A stretch of DNA of 64,000 nt from Protopterus annectens (Eukaryota; Chordata; Ceratodontiformes; Protopteridae). Below the pieces are notes generated by a model. It did no database searches. It saw only the letters and a program-made list of their open reading frames with translations, and had not been told where the DNA came from. A program made the translations under genes and the position numbers. Positions within the stretch are counted from its first letter, which is position 1; each line of letters begins with the position of its first letter. Below are positions 24,057 to 37,465 of the stretch, piece after piece. The stretch covers positions 1,071,955,413 to 1,072,019,412 of the forward strand of contig NC_056725.1 of assembly GCF_019279795.1 (NCBI RefSeq), in the 5' to 3' direction.

Positions 24057-26454
24057 TTACCCGGGGTGGGCAGCTGCCCATAAGGTACTGTACTGCATTT
24101 CTTGGTATTGAGTTATAAACCATGACTTGGGTACTAAGAGCTTGGCTGTGTTAGACATTCCTGAAGGATGTTCATGTCTTGGGGCAATTCAATGACTGCT
24201 CCCAGTTAGCAATCATCTGCAAACTTGGATAGCTTTATTCTTTTTACATTGGCTTTCACATCTGAGAAGGAGATGCCAAAGAGGAGTGGGTCCAGCACAG
24301 AGCCCTGTGGGACTCCACTGGTGACCGGCCTCTTTGTGGACATGGCTTCACCAATCCTAACCTCTTGGATCCTATCCATGAGCCAGCTAGCTACTCAGTG
24401 TGTTATAAAAGGGTTTATACCTAGTGCCATAAGTTTGTTGACAATGCTCAAGTGAGGTATTGTATCAAATGTTTTATCTAGATCTAGAAAGGCAGTATTC
24501 CCCTCATCAATTGCCTTAGTGACCTTTTTAAGGAAGTACACTATGTTCAGTAAGCATGACTTCTATGACAAAGCCAGACAGTGATGGAGCCAGTGTCTGG
24601 AGGTCTCCGATATCCTTTTTGATAATTTCCATGATAATTCTTTCCATGGCTTCGCAAATAAGACTAGTCAGACTAATGGGTCTGTAGTTTCTAGAATCTG
24701 TTGAAAGCCATCCCTTTTTGAAGGGAGATGACTATCACAATCACCATTCTCATGGCACAATTTTTATTTTAAAATTAAAGTTAAATAGTGACTCCAGGAG
24801 TCCTGATAAGTCATATTTTAGACTGCTCAGGAGGTAGCTTGGAATTTTATCAGAGCTCACTGTGGCTGTATGCTTGGCTTTAGCAAGTGCAGCCAGTATA
24901 TGTTCCCTAGTTATATTTGGAGGGGTTATGTCTGAAGGTATTTCTTTGTGGATGGTGGGACTGAGAGGGGGTAAAGCTGGAACTGAATGTGTCTGCTAAC
25001 AATTATGCTTCATTGCCAGGCTCAGTGAATGTGGCACCATTAACCACCAGTTCAGCATATTGCTGTGCACTCTTCTTGAGGATTCTGAAATAACTGAAGA
25101 AGGTCTTATGGTTATTTTTCACATAGGAGCCTATTTTAACCTCAAAGTTGGCTTTGTTTGACCCAATTAACCATCTTAGTTTCCTATTTAGTTTTATGAG
25201 AAAGTTTTTATCTTTATGAGAATTACTGTTCCTGATTTTTGCCATATATTTTTCCATTTGTTGCATATCTTGTTTAATTTGGGATGCCATCAGGGAGGAT
25301 TGTTTCTGAAGATAGTTCTGGGCTTACTTCTGGTAGTTACAGCAGCTTCTATGCAGCTATTGACATGGTTGTACAGAGTTTCTGAGACCAATTCAGGACA
25401 GACTGTGGTGTTCTTGGGGTTTGGAGGGGCACTGAATTTTGACACGCCATCAATTAATAAATGCTAATTTGCCTTGGAATAGTTTCAACTTTTACTAGTT
25501 TTGTTGCTGCTATACAGTTGCTTTTGATTTCAAAGGTGATAGCTTTTTGGTTGGACCTTACCAAGGAAGATGAGATGGGGGGTGTTGCAGCATTCTCCCA
25601 TATTTAGGAGTACGAGGTCCAGTATGTTGGAGCCTCTAGTGGGCCTATTCACTACTTGGTCTAGGTTGTTTGTATTTACAAAGTCTAGGAATCTCTGACA
25701 CTGTAGATCTGAGGCTGTGTAGGATTCCCAAGCTATAGAATGATAATTAAAGTCTCCCGTGAATATGGTGTTAGGTTGGATGGCAAATGTCTTTAATAGG
25801 ACCAAGTATGCATTGTGAGCTTCTTGGGACATGATGGGTGACCTGTAGCTGACTAAGATATGGTACATGATTTTGATTATGATGATCTCCATGTAGAGGA
25901 ATACCAGCATGTCAACCTCTTTGACCATTTTAGAGAATGCTTGTTAGTGATGTATATCAAGACACCTCCACCTTTAGCCCTTTTCTGTATTGCTGCTAGT
26001 CTGAAAATGTGGTAGGCATTTGAACCTTGCATTGCTGGTAAATTATCTGTCACTTTAAGCCATACTTCAGTAATGGCACAGATGTCAATATTCTCAAGAG
26101 TGAGAAAGGCTTGGAGTGAGCATAGTTTTTATTTAGGCTACTGGCACTGAGAAGTAGCACCTTGATGTTCAGTTTAGTTGATTTTGCTATGTCAGTAGTT
26201 TGTCAATTTGACATTGCCTAAAATAAGGCAGTATGGGGGTGGATAATGTTTTAGCTAGTCTTAAAAAGCCTAGAGCTGACAGGTGCAGACCATCTTTGGC
26301 AAAGCAATGTGATCTGTCGGCCAAGTCCTCCCAAACTGAAAATTTTTGTATACAATTAGAATGACACAAGAAATACAGTTAGTTGTTGAAAACAATCATT
26401 TTCTTTTTCTCGTATTGTGGCATCACCTTTGGGGATGGTAATATACTACTCATA
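24057..26454 (-). mobile_element. CR1-C, segment 2 (RT, endonuclease, end of ORF1)
   Basis: CR1 sequence resumes directly after PLE-2. RT motifs are recognisable in broken minus frames: a P-Q-G-S-V-L-G equivalent near 24300, then NYRP/ISLT-like near 24690-24660. The linker (25290-25003) and endonuclease follow (25928-25530) with SYRSPIMSQ, GDFNYHSIAWE, RPTRGSNILDLVL. Then comes the ORF1 esterase end (26369-26187) with DGLHLSALGFLRLAK. The segment stops within ORF1 at 26454, where another CR1 is inserted. There are many stops throughout. Confidence 0.82.
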
Positions 26455-27952
26455 AGTTCATAGGTTCATAGGTAGGTACTAGTCTATCTTCCCTAGGGCC
26501 CATACAAGCCTAGCCAAAAAATGTACCCTGGCTTTCGCCACCCAAGAAAATTATTTTCCTGTGCCCCTGTCGAGCAGAGCCACAGAAGTGATCCCCGGGG
26601 TGAATTTCCCATTTCCCATCCAATCATAAAGATTCTTGAAGAGTGTTAATGAGGAGCTCTGTTTGACATAGATATGTAGTCTGTTCCAGAGTATGGGAAG
26701 TCTCTGGGACAGGAATCTATCCCTCCAGCATGTTCTGTTTATTGTGGTGACAAGGTTTAGGTCCCTAGAGTGTGTAGCTCAGAGGGATTGGGATTTCTTT
26801 AGGTGTAGCATGTCCAATAGCTCTGGGTTTGACATAGCTTTGTATGTTAGGCAGAGATCACACCTGAGTAGGTGATATGCGATGGAGTAAAGCTGTAGTT
26901 TTTTGAGATGGTCTGCATAGGGCATCTGTTTGAGGCCAATAATCCTCTTTGTGAGGTATTTTTGTGGTCTTTCCAGTTGTTGTAGAGGTCTTGTGAGGTA
27001 CATACCAAAAGGGGCATTGTACTCTATAATGGGTGTAATGAGTGATGAGTAGAGGGGAACAATGACCTCTTTTTTTCTGGATGAGAATCCTTTTGTGATG
27101 AGATGAGCCATTTAGAAGGATTTCCTGACCACTGTGGTGATGTGATTATCAAAGGAGAGACTACTGTCCACCTGTGTCCCAAGGTCTCTTATCACATTTT
27201 GGCATTAAGTAGACTACCAGCTATGTGGTAGTTCATGGGTACAGAGTTTTTACCAAAGGGGATGACAATACACTTTTTGGCATTGAGCTTCAGGCCATGG
27301 CTTTGACACCAGGTATCTGTCTCAGTCAGGCCCTTTTGTAGTTTGTCCACATCGTTAGGAGTTTCGATTATGGCTCCTAGTTTGCAGTCATCTGCAAACT
27401 TTGTTAATAAAGACCTTCTGTGCTGGCCTGCACTTCAGAGAAGTAGGTACCAAACAGGAGAGGACCCAGGACTGAACCCTGTGGTACTCCACTTGTCACT
27501 GGTCTGATGTCGGATTTGGAATCCGCTACTTTCACAGTGTGGGTTCTGTCCGTGAGCCAGTTGGCAACCCAACTTGTGACATAGGGATTTATACCTAGTT
27601 TGGTGAGCTTATCTATAATTCCAGAGTGGGGGATGGTGTTGAAAGCCTTGGCGAGATCTAGATAAGCTGTGTGAACCATTTTACCCTCATCTATGGCTTT
27701 GGTGACTGCTTCAAAGAAGTCAATCAGGTTTAGGAGACATGATCTGCCTTTTACAAATCCAAACTGGGTAGGGCCCAGAATTTGGAGATTACCAATGTCT
27801 TTGTTTATGAGTTCCACGATGATACATTCCATGGCCTTGCAGACCAGGCTTGTCAGGCTAATGGGGCGGTAGTTCCCGGGGTCTGTCGTGGCTCCCCCTT
27901 TATGGAGTGGGATAACCATCACGGTGCGCCATTCAGTGGGTACAAAGCCTCA
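26455..27952 (-). mobile_element. 5'-truncated CR1 (CR1-D) inserted in CR1-C
   Basis: The octamer end (GTTCATAGGTTCATAGG) at 26457 begins a copy that carries the 3' UTR and most of the RT: 27922-27404 with PGNYRPISLTS, LDLAKAFNTIPHSGI, SGVPQGSVLGPLLFG, and 27111-26779 with the C-terminal YLTKRIIGLKQMPYAD. It ends abruptly at about 27952 inside the RT, and CR1-C ORF1 resumes there. Its tail sequence is almost the same as CR1-A at 8.6 kb. Confidence 0.88.
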
Positions 27953-28420
27953 ATGTTAGGCTCATACCAGCCTAAGACACATACTCTGAGAGCTCCATAA
28001 GCTCTCTTTTCATATAGCCCAGGAAGATATGCCTCAGGTCATTGACACCTACATGGGCAACGATTGAATCATACTGGTACCTGCAGTGTAATGACTTGAA
28101 TGCATGCATTATTTGGTGGATCCTGGCTCCAGATAATCAACTTTTATCTTCTTCTTGATCAGCCTGGTTAGCGAGGCTTCAGTATGTCATACAATGGAGT
28201 CCTCTATGATGAGACTCCTGGGATGAGTGTTTACTTGCCTTAAGAGCTTAGTGTTCGGGGCTCCATTGAAAGTGACTGCACATGTGGTATTAGCTATATA
28301 TTTTTTCTTGTTGCCTTTGGGCTTGCCAAGGCATAGCTTTACCAATAGGCAGACTAGGTGATCTTTGCTGTTTTGGAAGACTGCTTTTTGGTGCCTCAGT
28401 ATATTTTAGTCTATTCTCAG
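27953..28420 (-). mobile_element. CR1-C, segment 3 (middle of ORF1)
   Basis: Continues the esterase exactly where segment 2 stopped: the equivalents of YMKRDMEELSDHV and of the V-A-V-N-D-L region lie at 28070-27960, then GDSI-like sequence near 28200, then the linker SSLPKQQRSP (28400-28340), homologous to NLPKQQRPP in CR1-E. At 28420 the CR1 homology ends at the start of the 32-kb insertion. Confidence 0.82.
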
Positions 28421-28425
28421 GATTC
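28421..28425 (+). repeat. GATTC direct repeat at left end of the 32-kb insertion
   Basis: GATTC is repeated at 60862-60866. It may be a 5-bp target duplication, or partly a chance extension of a 3-bp one. Confidence 0.5.
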
Positions 28426-28690
28426 AGCAAGCTCTGCACACACCGGAATAGTGCAAGAGCTGCTGCAGGCAATATGGCTGATGTGCAATCCAGGAATGAG
28501 CTCCCATGATGTGCACGAGCACTCCTGCACTATTCCTGCACAGACACATCCTCTGTATGCTAATTACCTCATTTGCTGGTGAAAGCCATGCAAATGAGGT
28601 GAATTAGTGACCCAGGAAGCAGGCAAGCATCCATGCAGAATAGTGTAGACTGCAGAAATGTATTCAGCCAGTAGCTGAATACATTTCTGC
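28425..28690. repeat. Row of hairpins at left terminus
   Basis: Four inverted repeats: 28425-28439/28451-28465 (CAGCAAGCTCTGCAC type); 28445-28464/28518-28535 (GGAATAGTGCA-GAG type); 28561-28576/28590-28606 (CCTCATTTGC core); 28652-28667/28675-28690 (GCAGAAATGTATTCAG, perfect). Such subterminal structure could be transposase-binding sites. Confidence 0.7.
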
Positions 28691-29154
28691 AAACTACAAA
28701 ATGGAGGCATGACAGCTCGTAAAAAAGCATGTATTATAAGGGTTAGGCATGCCAATGGCCAAATATATGGCCATAAGCATGAAAACTAGTTTCAAAATTA
28801 TAAAAAATAACTTTTTTGGCTGATTTTGGCCATCTAAATGTAGAGCTGCAGTGCTCAAACAGGATCAGCCCGAAAATAAGAAAAAAAGCTGGAAATAAGC
28901 TTTTAAACCAAAATCATAATTTTGCCATAATAGTCAATGGCATGCATAACACAACAAGACCATGGAATAGTGGTTGCTAAGGGGGAAGGCTGAGTGTCAG
29001 TTTTGTAACCATGCATTAGTAGTCAGTTCTATGCAAATGAGGGGAGTGATACTGAATCACAGATTTTCCCTCAGTGCTAGCTTGCACCCAACCATGTAGG
29101 TGCAATAACACCATGGATTAAGCCTAAGAGCAAGATGTCCTCATGAGGGGGTCA

Positions 29155-29451
29155 TACCTCTCAACCTCTTAGAGAAAAAAATCTGGACAAAGCCTAAAAT
29201 GATGGGGGGACAAATAGGGGCAAATTTTAAATATTGCTTTTACAAACATAGAAAGTTGATAGAATAATAGGTTTTGCATTAGCATGAATTTTCTGAAGGA
29301 TGTGGAGTCTTAAACTGAAATGTGTGTGTCATTATTTAATGACTTAAATTCTCAGCTATTTGCCAGAAAAGTACAGATTTTAGGAGGAACACAACAAAAA
29401 TATGAGGGAACAATCTGGACATTCTGCAAAAATATGTACAGTTGAGAGGTA
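29155..29451. mobile_element. ~300-bp MITE with TACCTCTCAAC ends
   Basis: Begins TACCTCTCAACC and ends GTTGAGAGGTA, an 11-bp perfect terminal inverted repeat. The interior has no ORF and includes two related words, ATCTGGACAAAGCC near 29191 and ATCTGGACATTCTG near 29413. A similar TGGACATTCTG piece is at 39.14 kb. No clean target duplication could be read. Confidence 0.65.
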
Positions 29452-29914
29452 GGAGTGTCATGACTGCTGTAAGCTTATTGGAGCACAGTGCCCCGTGTTT
29501 ATCCTTAGCTAAGCGCAGCTAAGGAAGGGGGTGTGTCCAAAGCTGCCTAGCAGTATTTACATTGCATAAACTGGGGTGTGTGCCGTGCACCGGGTTTTAA
29601 ACAAAAAAAAAAAAAAGCAAACCAGGAAATAGCAGCTCCATTCACTTCTGAGCACTGGGTATGTGTGGTGCACCTCGGGGCTTAAACAGGAAGGCAATGG
29701 GAAGGGAAAACAACGGTAGGAAGGTAATCAAGGAGAACTAGCATATCTGGCAGGTGAAATGTATCAGAATCAGCCAATTACACAGGCAGCAGCCCAGGCC
29801 AGCCCAGCACACTACTATAAACTATGCAAACACCTTTCACTCTGTTTTTTTCCCACAAACTCTAAACCACTGGTGTACACAAATGGGGAAATTTTACCTA
29901 ACAAAACCAACAAA

Positions 29915-30873
29915 ATGTTACGGGCTGCTGTTGCTCTCATAAATCAATATGTGGAAGAGGCTGAGTATGGTGAGGATGAGAATGCTGATGACCAACCCTC
30001 AGTGAGGAGAAAGAGAAGAGTGTACAGACCCAGGGTAACCTACCAGGGACTACATGAGGTGGAGATAGTGGAGTGCTATAAGGTGGATAGGGACCTCCTA
30101 CAGTATATTATTGAGCTGTGCCGGCCACGCCTCACACACAGAACCAGCAGAGAGGAACCCATCCCAGTGGATACCAAGGTATGTGTAGGTTTAAGAATAC
30201 TAGCCACAGGTACCTTCCAAAGGCCATCTGGGGATATCATGGGGATCTCACAGGGATCATCATCCAGGGTACTCCACCAGTTCCTGGATGTCATGTCAGC
30301 ACATGTCGGTGAGCACATATATTTCCACAACACCTGTGAGGCGTTGACCAGCAATATGCATATTACCTTGAGATAGTGGGTGCTATAGACTGCACACAAA
30401 TACACATCAAAGCACCACCCAGTGAGCGGGGTAGGGTCTACAAAAAAATGCAAGGACTTCCACTCCTTCAACTGCCAGGTTGTGTGTGATGCCCAGGGCA
30501 TTATAATGAATGTGTGTGTTTTGGCAGCCCTGGAAGCTATCACTACTCCCACATCTGGCATATGACGCAGCTGTACTAGAGATTTGCCAGTGGGGACATC
30601 CCATATGGCCAACTAGTGGGGGATGCTGGTTATGCACTGGAACCGTGGCTGATGACACCCATCAGAAATGCACACACACATGAACAAGAACTCAATAATG
30701 AGGCACACGCACAGACCAGAATCATAATAGAGCGTGTGTTTGGGATGCTCAAGTCACGGTTCCAGTGCCTGGACATATCCGGTGGAGCCTTGCAGTACTC
30801 TCCAGCTACATGTACCCAAATTTTCATTGTAAATGCCAAGCTACAAAATATGACCCTGTGGAAACAACTGTAG
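29915..30873 (+). pseudogene. PIF/Harbinger DDE transposase (HARBI1-like), frame-disrupted
   Basis: Harbinger transposases cut and rejoin transposon ends with a DDE nuclease. The first frame, from ATG 29915 (an upstream in-frame ATG is at 29759), encodes a basic KRRVYRPR segment and the helix-turn-helix-like region VGLRILATGTFQRPSGDIMG-ISQGSSSRVL, typical of HARBI1. All three catalytic residues are visible: Asp in GAIDCTQIHI (30388-30390), Asp in GDAGYALEPWLMTP (30622-30624) and Glu in IIIERVFGMLKSRF (30730-30732), D2 to E being 36 codons. Frameshifts near 30370 and 30445 and a stop near 30567 disable it. The last piece ends WKQL at 30873. Confidence 0.88.
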
Positions 30874-33800
30874 CAGGAACAGCATGGGGCAGGGCCACAC
30901 AGCCCCCCCATTGACAAGGCCAGCACAGGCACAGACTGACTCGGAGGAGGAACAACCTGAGCCTGCCCCTGTAGGCAGAAAGAGGCATGCCCAGTATCCC
31001 CAGTCTTTGGCAAAGAGACAATGCATAGCACATACACTGACATGATAGGAACCCAGGAAATGACACCTCTCTCTAACTCACACCTACAGTAAAAGGGATG
31101 CCAAACATGACACTACCTGTGCTTAACCATGTATAGGGAGTGTACTATGTGCATCCGACATAGTCTGCCCTCTACCACCATCCTCAACACTGGCACAGAC
31201 AAGTCACTCTCTCTATTAATTGCTGAATGGAGTAGTATGATCTGCTACTTGCATCTATGGTACAGATGTGAGCATGCAAGGGAATCGGGTGGCTGACTGG
31301 GATGGCAGCAGAGAGTAGACACCTATATGGGTAGCCTGAAATCCATAACAAATACTGGTGTCAACATAGTAGGCAGTCCTAGACAAGGTGACAAATCCCA
31401 CTGCAGGACATGCAGTGGGCCAAATGTATGTTCATAGGACACACACATGTATGTCATTGAGGCTCACATACCCAACAACAGTCTCAGCCAGCAGGACAGG
31501 TGTAGATGACCACAAAGAAAGGCTGTGCTAAGGCCTCTGATTTATGGCAATGGAGAACAGCCCCCCTTCAGACTTACACAGACAGACTACAACAGGTCAG
31601 GCAGTTGGATGTTAGTTCTGAAGGGTGAGAAGTCTGAAACTGAAATGTAGGTCAATAAAACCCAATGTCTGTACTCCACTGATATGCCTCTAGTCTGCAT
31701 GACAGGTCAGAATACAGAATGAAATGGAAGCCAACAGAGTACCTGAAATACCAGTACAGTCATAGGAAATGTTTACAGTTGTCAGGTGCACCTCCCCCCA
31801 ACAATCCTACGTAAACATTTAGTAACATGTACATGTGGATATAATAACAGTGGAGCACAGATTACCTGAGCTGGCCAAATTAGCAGGATAGATTGTTGCA
31901 CATGTACAATATTCAAAACTCTGCGTGTTGGGTTTTTGTGTGTTGTATATTGTGTGGAAGTGGTCAGCATGTAGGCATGGAGGGTTGTGTCCCAGTGGCC
32001 TATGGCTAGTACTGTTGATGACATGACCAAGTTCTTACAACTGCAGTGCCAAACACAATGCATCCCAGCAAGACCCAATCCAGCAGTAATCCATACTAAC
32101 TGTTTGGATGTAATATCTGTCACCATCTGAAAGATGGACATGGCATGAATTTGGGCCCAGACATACATATAGCACACAGGTGGAAGTACCCTAGACAGAG
32201 CATATAAAATGTAACTGTCAAATGGACACACCTTTGCAATTGTACATACAGGTTAGCAGCACATTAGTTGTCTGTGTAGTATGGAATACTGATGTAGTCT
32301 GGCCAAACACTGGCAGACCACAAAATGCACAATTATGAAGTACTGAGAAACTGCTGATGTCCCAGCACAAGCCAGCATAAGCGGAATGCCCCACGTATAT
32401 CTGTGAGTCAGCTGCAAGAAGCTTCCATAGCACACATAAACTCAGCTCACTCCACCATCAGCCACAGGTTCATCACAGGTCATATCCTTGCTGTTGGGGA
32501 TGAGTACAGTATGACCCCCAATTCTGTATGGGAATACCCACAGAATGCAGCATACTGAAAAGGAGTCCCATGCAGGCGTGTCACTAGCTGTAAGCAGCAC
32601 CCTGCTACCATCCACACCAATGGATTAATAAGGACAGAAACTATTGCCATTAACACCTTGTACACCTACCCTGTCACCCCAGAGGAATCCAGTGGCTTGC
32701 AGCTTGGGACTGTAGGAGTAACAGAATGCACTGGCCTGCTACAGATGGCCTGCATCACTACCAAATGCCCTACAGTGTTCTGTCAAAGGCCTGTGTCTTA
32801 CCCATACTGCCAATGTATGTTATCTCATGGAGTTCCAAATAAAGACATAACACAGTCCACAGAACAAAATGCAAGGCCATGTCAACAAATCCCAGTAGCA
32901 TGCCCACCATGTCCTACTGCATGAACTGTGGATCAACCCATACATACCACTGGGATGAAGGGATTACTATAGGGATACTTATCAGATATCACTTGCATAA
33001 AGTTAGGAAGAGGATAGAATAGTGGGGGGGGTAGAAGCATGGATGCCATGGAGTGTGTGAAGTCTGAAACTCTGATGTGTGCCCATACTATGCATTTGAA
33101 TCCAGGAATGGGTGGCTACAAACCTGCTTGTAAACAACAATGTGAAGGGGTACTGACCAGACATATGAGTCCTGCCTCTGGGTAACCTGTGTGAATCTGT
33201 ACAGCTATGAGGTATGGCCACAGCAGGATAAGGCCATTCTGTCATGTTGATAGATGTACAAGCAGGGGATCCTCAGTCACCACAGCACCAAGGTGCTGAA
33301 CCATTTACACAGACCCATCAGCAAGTGTCTGCAGCTCCCCCTCCAGAATGGCATGAGTGTGCAAGAATATGTAGGCTGCAGACCACAATACTGGACACAG
33401 CTTCATTCATCTTGTATTCCCCAGGAAATTACTGTGAGCAAATAAGTATATCTTTCAGTAGTTGATGACATAATACATCACAGTGTAAAACAGTACATAT
33501 GACTGAATATCTCTGCTAACACCAAAACCATGTAGCACAAGCAGCAGACATGATTAATTACAGTATCTCACTATCCTTTGCCCATTGTGACTTCATATTC
33601 TCAACCTATCTACAGATATCCTGCAGAAACAGGTTGCTAGCTGTTGGTGTAGAACACAAATGCCTGCACTGGAGTACAACCTACCTGGAATGGATTCACA
33701 CATTCAATACAGAAGGTCATATGGGCATGCTCCCACACTTAGAGAAATGAAGCCCATGTCTGACAACAAAATACAGAAGGGTCATACTGGGCAGGCTCCC

Positions 33801-34249
33801 ACACTTATGAAGTCCATGTCTGACAGCAACTGTGGACTATACATATCTGTCAGTTGCAGATTTCTGTGCACACACCACATTGCACACCAGCCATGCTTTG
33901 CACCCACATCAGATAGGAATACTCACACATATATCCAAGGACAACACATTATAATATGTCAAACATACACAAAAAGAGATGTGGGGAAGAGAGAGACAGT
34001 GACAAAGAACTTCCCATCATGAGGCTTGTCCCACCCACCACACATCCAATTGGCCAATATCACATGATGTGCCGATGTCTATCACTGTAGACATTTGCTT
34101 CTGGTAGCCCTCAGCACTATAGTGTCTGTGGTGTTTGTGATAACTGTGTAACATGATAGTACAGTCATTATTTATCTAGCAGTCATATAAACAGACCTGT
34201 CAAATGTAAAGTTGTGTGTGACTGAGTGTTGTGTGTGTGCTTCCAGAGG
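30874..34249. other. No gene seen; internal part of the 32-kb insertion
   Basis: Low coding potential on both strands. One local tandem duplication of about 75 bp lies at 33705-33825: ATACAGAAGG(G)TCATA, then CTCCCACACTTA, then CCATGTCTGACA. Short frames show no motif I recognise. Confidence 0.5.
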
Positions 34250-35140
34250 AAGGGTTTATGACACATTCACACACTACACTCCACATTACCCGAGTTTAGA
34301 TAGCCTGCTGATGTCAGTCACCTTGAAATACCCCTTTGGATAAAGATCATCCCTATAATCTCTGTGGCACGTGCAGTAACTAAGTAAGGCTATAGTGTGA
34401 CATAGTATTTAGGTAAGAGTTCTAATTCCAGACAGAGCCACTGTGTGCATATGTGCACAAGGATCAGTGATTTTGAGGCCATTCATAGACACTACACCTC
34501 CCATTGCCCTACTCTAGCAAGCCTGTTGATGTCATTCACCTTGAAATACACCTTTGGATAAGTGCAAGTCCTATAAGCTCTGTGGCATGTGCAATAACTG
34601 TGTAATGCTGTAGTGTAACATACTAGTTAGGTAGGAGTTCTAGTCCCAGATATGGCAACTGTGAAATTCTGTGTGTTTGTGTGTGTACATGTATGCAGAG
34701 AGTAATGCTTTTGAGGACATTCAGAGACACTACACCTCCCATTGCCCTACTTTAGCAAGCCTGCTGATGTCAGTCACCTTCAAATACATTCTTAGACAAG
34801 ATTCAGCTCTATAAGCTACGTGGCACATGCAATAACTGCGTAATGCTATAGTGTGATGTACTAGTTAGGTAGGAGTTGTAATCCAAGACATGACCACTGT
34901 GAAACTCTGTGTGTGTAGTGATTAACGCTTTTGAGGCCATTCACAGTCACTACACCTCCTATTGCCCTACTTTAGCAAGCCTGCTGATGTCAGTCAACTT
35001 GAAATACCTCCTTGGAGAAAGATCAGTACCGTAAACTCTGTGGCATGTGCAATAAGTATGTAATGCTATAGTGTGATGTACTACTTAGGTCAGAGTTCTA
35101 ATCCCAGACATGGCAGCTGTAAAACTCTGTGTGTGTGTGT

Positions 35141-35232
<92 letters not shown>

Positions 35233-36300
35233 AGATTAATGCTTTTGAGGCTATTCACAGTCACTACCCCTCCCATTTCCGTTCTTTAGCAAGCCTGCTG
35301 ATGTCAGTCACCTTGAAATGCCTCCTTTGACAAGATTCAGCCCTGTAAGCTCCATAGGTCGTGCAATAACTGCATAATGCTATAGTTTGATATACTAGTT
35401 AGGGAGGAGTTCTAATCCCAGACATGATAACTGTGAAACTCTGTGCGTGTGTGTAGAGAGTCATGCTTTTGAGGCCATTCACAGTCACTACACCTCCCAT
35501 TGCTCTACTTTAGCAAGCCTGCTGATGTCAGTCAACTTGAAATGCCTCATTGGACAAAATTTAGTCCTATAATCTCCGTGGTGTGTGCAATAACTGTGTA
35601 ATGCTGCAGTGTGATGTTCTAGTTAGGTAAGCGTTCTAATCCCAGACATGACAACTGTAAAACTGTGTGAGTGTGGTGTACAAAGTAATGGTTTTGAGGC
35701 CATTCACAGTCGCTACACCACCCATTGCCCTACTTTAGCAAGCCTGCTGATGTCATCTACCTTGAAATATACCTTTGGAGAAGGGCTAGCCCTATAACCT
35801 CCATGGTGCGTGCCATAAATGTGAAACAATGTAGTAGTGATAACTACACAGCTATGGGTTTGAATCTCAACTGTGGCATGTGTTTGTGTGTGTACCTCAA
35901 AGATTTTGTCCCCATTTACAGCCAGTACACATCTCAGAACCTGACTTTAGCAGTCCTGCAGATATCATTCACCTTACAAGTTTCTGTTGCAAATCCTAAA
36001 CCATGTCAGGTCAGTGGTGCATGTGAGAAATGTGTAACATAATGGTCCATCAAGTTGTTAGATAGAGGTTTGAACCTCAACCCCAGCAAATGTAAATGCA
36101 TGATTTGGGCAAAATTATTTTTGAGATCTCTCACCCACTACATCACGCAATGCCAGCATTTACAAAGGCCGGTGATGTTCCTCACCTTAGAAGTACCTTC
36201 AGACAGCCTCTATCCAATAAGCTCAGTGGCACATGTGATAAATGCGTTGCACTGTAGTAGCAATACATAGCTAGGTAGGGGTTTGGATCTCAGTACTGGC
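34250..36300 (+). repeat. ~225-bp tandem satellite inside the insertion
   Basis: At least seven units share this order: TTTTGAGGCCATTCACAGTC, ACTACACCTCCCATTGCCCT, TAGCAAGCCTGCTGATGTCA, CTTGAAATACC, GTGGCATGTGCAATAACTG, TAATGCTATAGTGT, CTAGTTAGGTAGGAGTTCTA, then CTGTGTGTGTG. Starts are at about 34475, 34709, 34928, 35243, 35468 and 35690, with earlier and later diverged units. Spacing is 220-240 bp except where the GT tract expanded. Confidence 0.88.
35126..35229 (+). repeat. (GT)n, ~104 bp, embedded in a satellite unit
   Basis: An expanded version of the short GT word that every satellite unit carries at this position. Confidence 0.97.
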
Positions 36301-37383
36301 AAGTGCATGTGTGCCTCTGTTATCAGTTTCCTGTGTGGAGGTTACTGTGAATGTGTAAAGACAGGATGCTTTGTGGGGTGGGTTTTATGAAGTTATTATA
36401 TTGAGGACTTACTATATGTCACAATGTCCACCTTACAAGAACACCAGATGTCAAACAGCAGAGAGGCAGGTGTAGACAATCCATAGCCCTTTGTGTGATA
36501 TTATGGATCAGTGAACAATATAGGCAACCCTTGTATTACTCAGGGAACACTCTCCACCCATGCCTCATACACAAACACACTTGGCTAGGCAACAACCACT
36601 ATATTGATAGTTACCTGGATATTGTCCACAGATAGTAACCATGGTGTGATTGCAGTGGACTACATGCCTGTTGACCACAACACTGCCACTGACATCAGAT
36701 TGTACTGTGATGTGTAACATCTCCTGACTGAGTGTGTGCTATCCAGCAAGTAAAATGACATGGCACCTTGTTCCTTTACTACAATAAGCAAATAAATGCT
36801 TACAGTAGTCCTTTGCTATGTTCCCCACTGGATGCCTGCAACAACTTTAGAGTATGCAAATGTAACCCACAAAAGGAATGCCATGCTTTATACACATGCC
36901 CTGTATGGACAGATGCGACTAACACCACTGAATACCTGTATCATGCTGTCAATGTAGGTGCAGGCACAACCTCAGTTCCATAGCCAGGTCTCACCACATG
37001 AGGTCAGGAATGTCACACCTGATGATTACAATCTGTCTACACAACATGCCCCAAAGACCCCAACTACACTTCCAAACATCACAGAACATGCATGCAGGAC
37101 ATGTGCACAACCCAGACACTGTACATGTTATGGAATATAGATCACATATGTGGCAAGCATTGCACAGCACTGGCCACCCACAATAGTAACTCAGATGAGT
37201 GGATAGGGAATACAATACCCACCTGAGTGGGCCAATCCAGGGACTACACCCCTGAGCCATATTTGCAACCATTGTCATGTGGCCTGATGCCAAGGTATTC
37301 CCTTTGCCTAGCCTTGTACAGCCTTCTGGCACAGTCAACTACAACACACCTGTGAAGCAATGAACCTATGCATGTCAGTACTG

Positions 37384-37465
<82 letters not shown>

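Noticed and set aside
29487-29620. An inner Harbinger terminus near CACAGTGCCCCGTG
   Set aside because: I looked for its inverse near 59.9-60.4 kb and found only vague TAAGC/GCTTA words, not a convincing inverted repeat.
30076-30612. 178-codon minus-strand frame opposite the Harbinger transposase
   Set aside because: It is the antisense of a region whose plus strand carries the recognised DDE motifs; no domain of its own.
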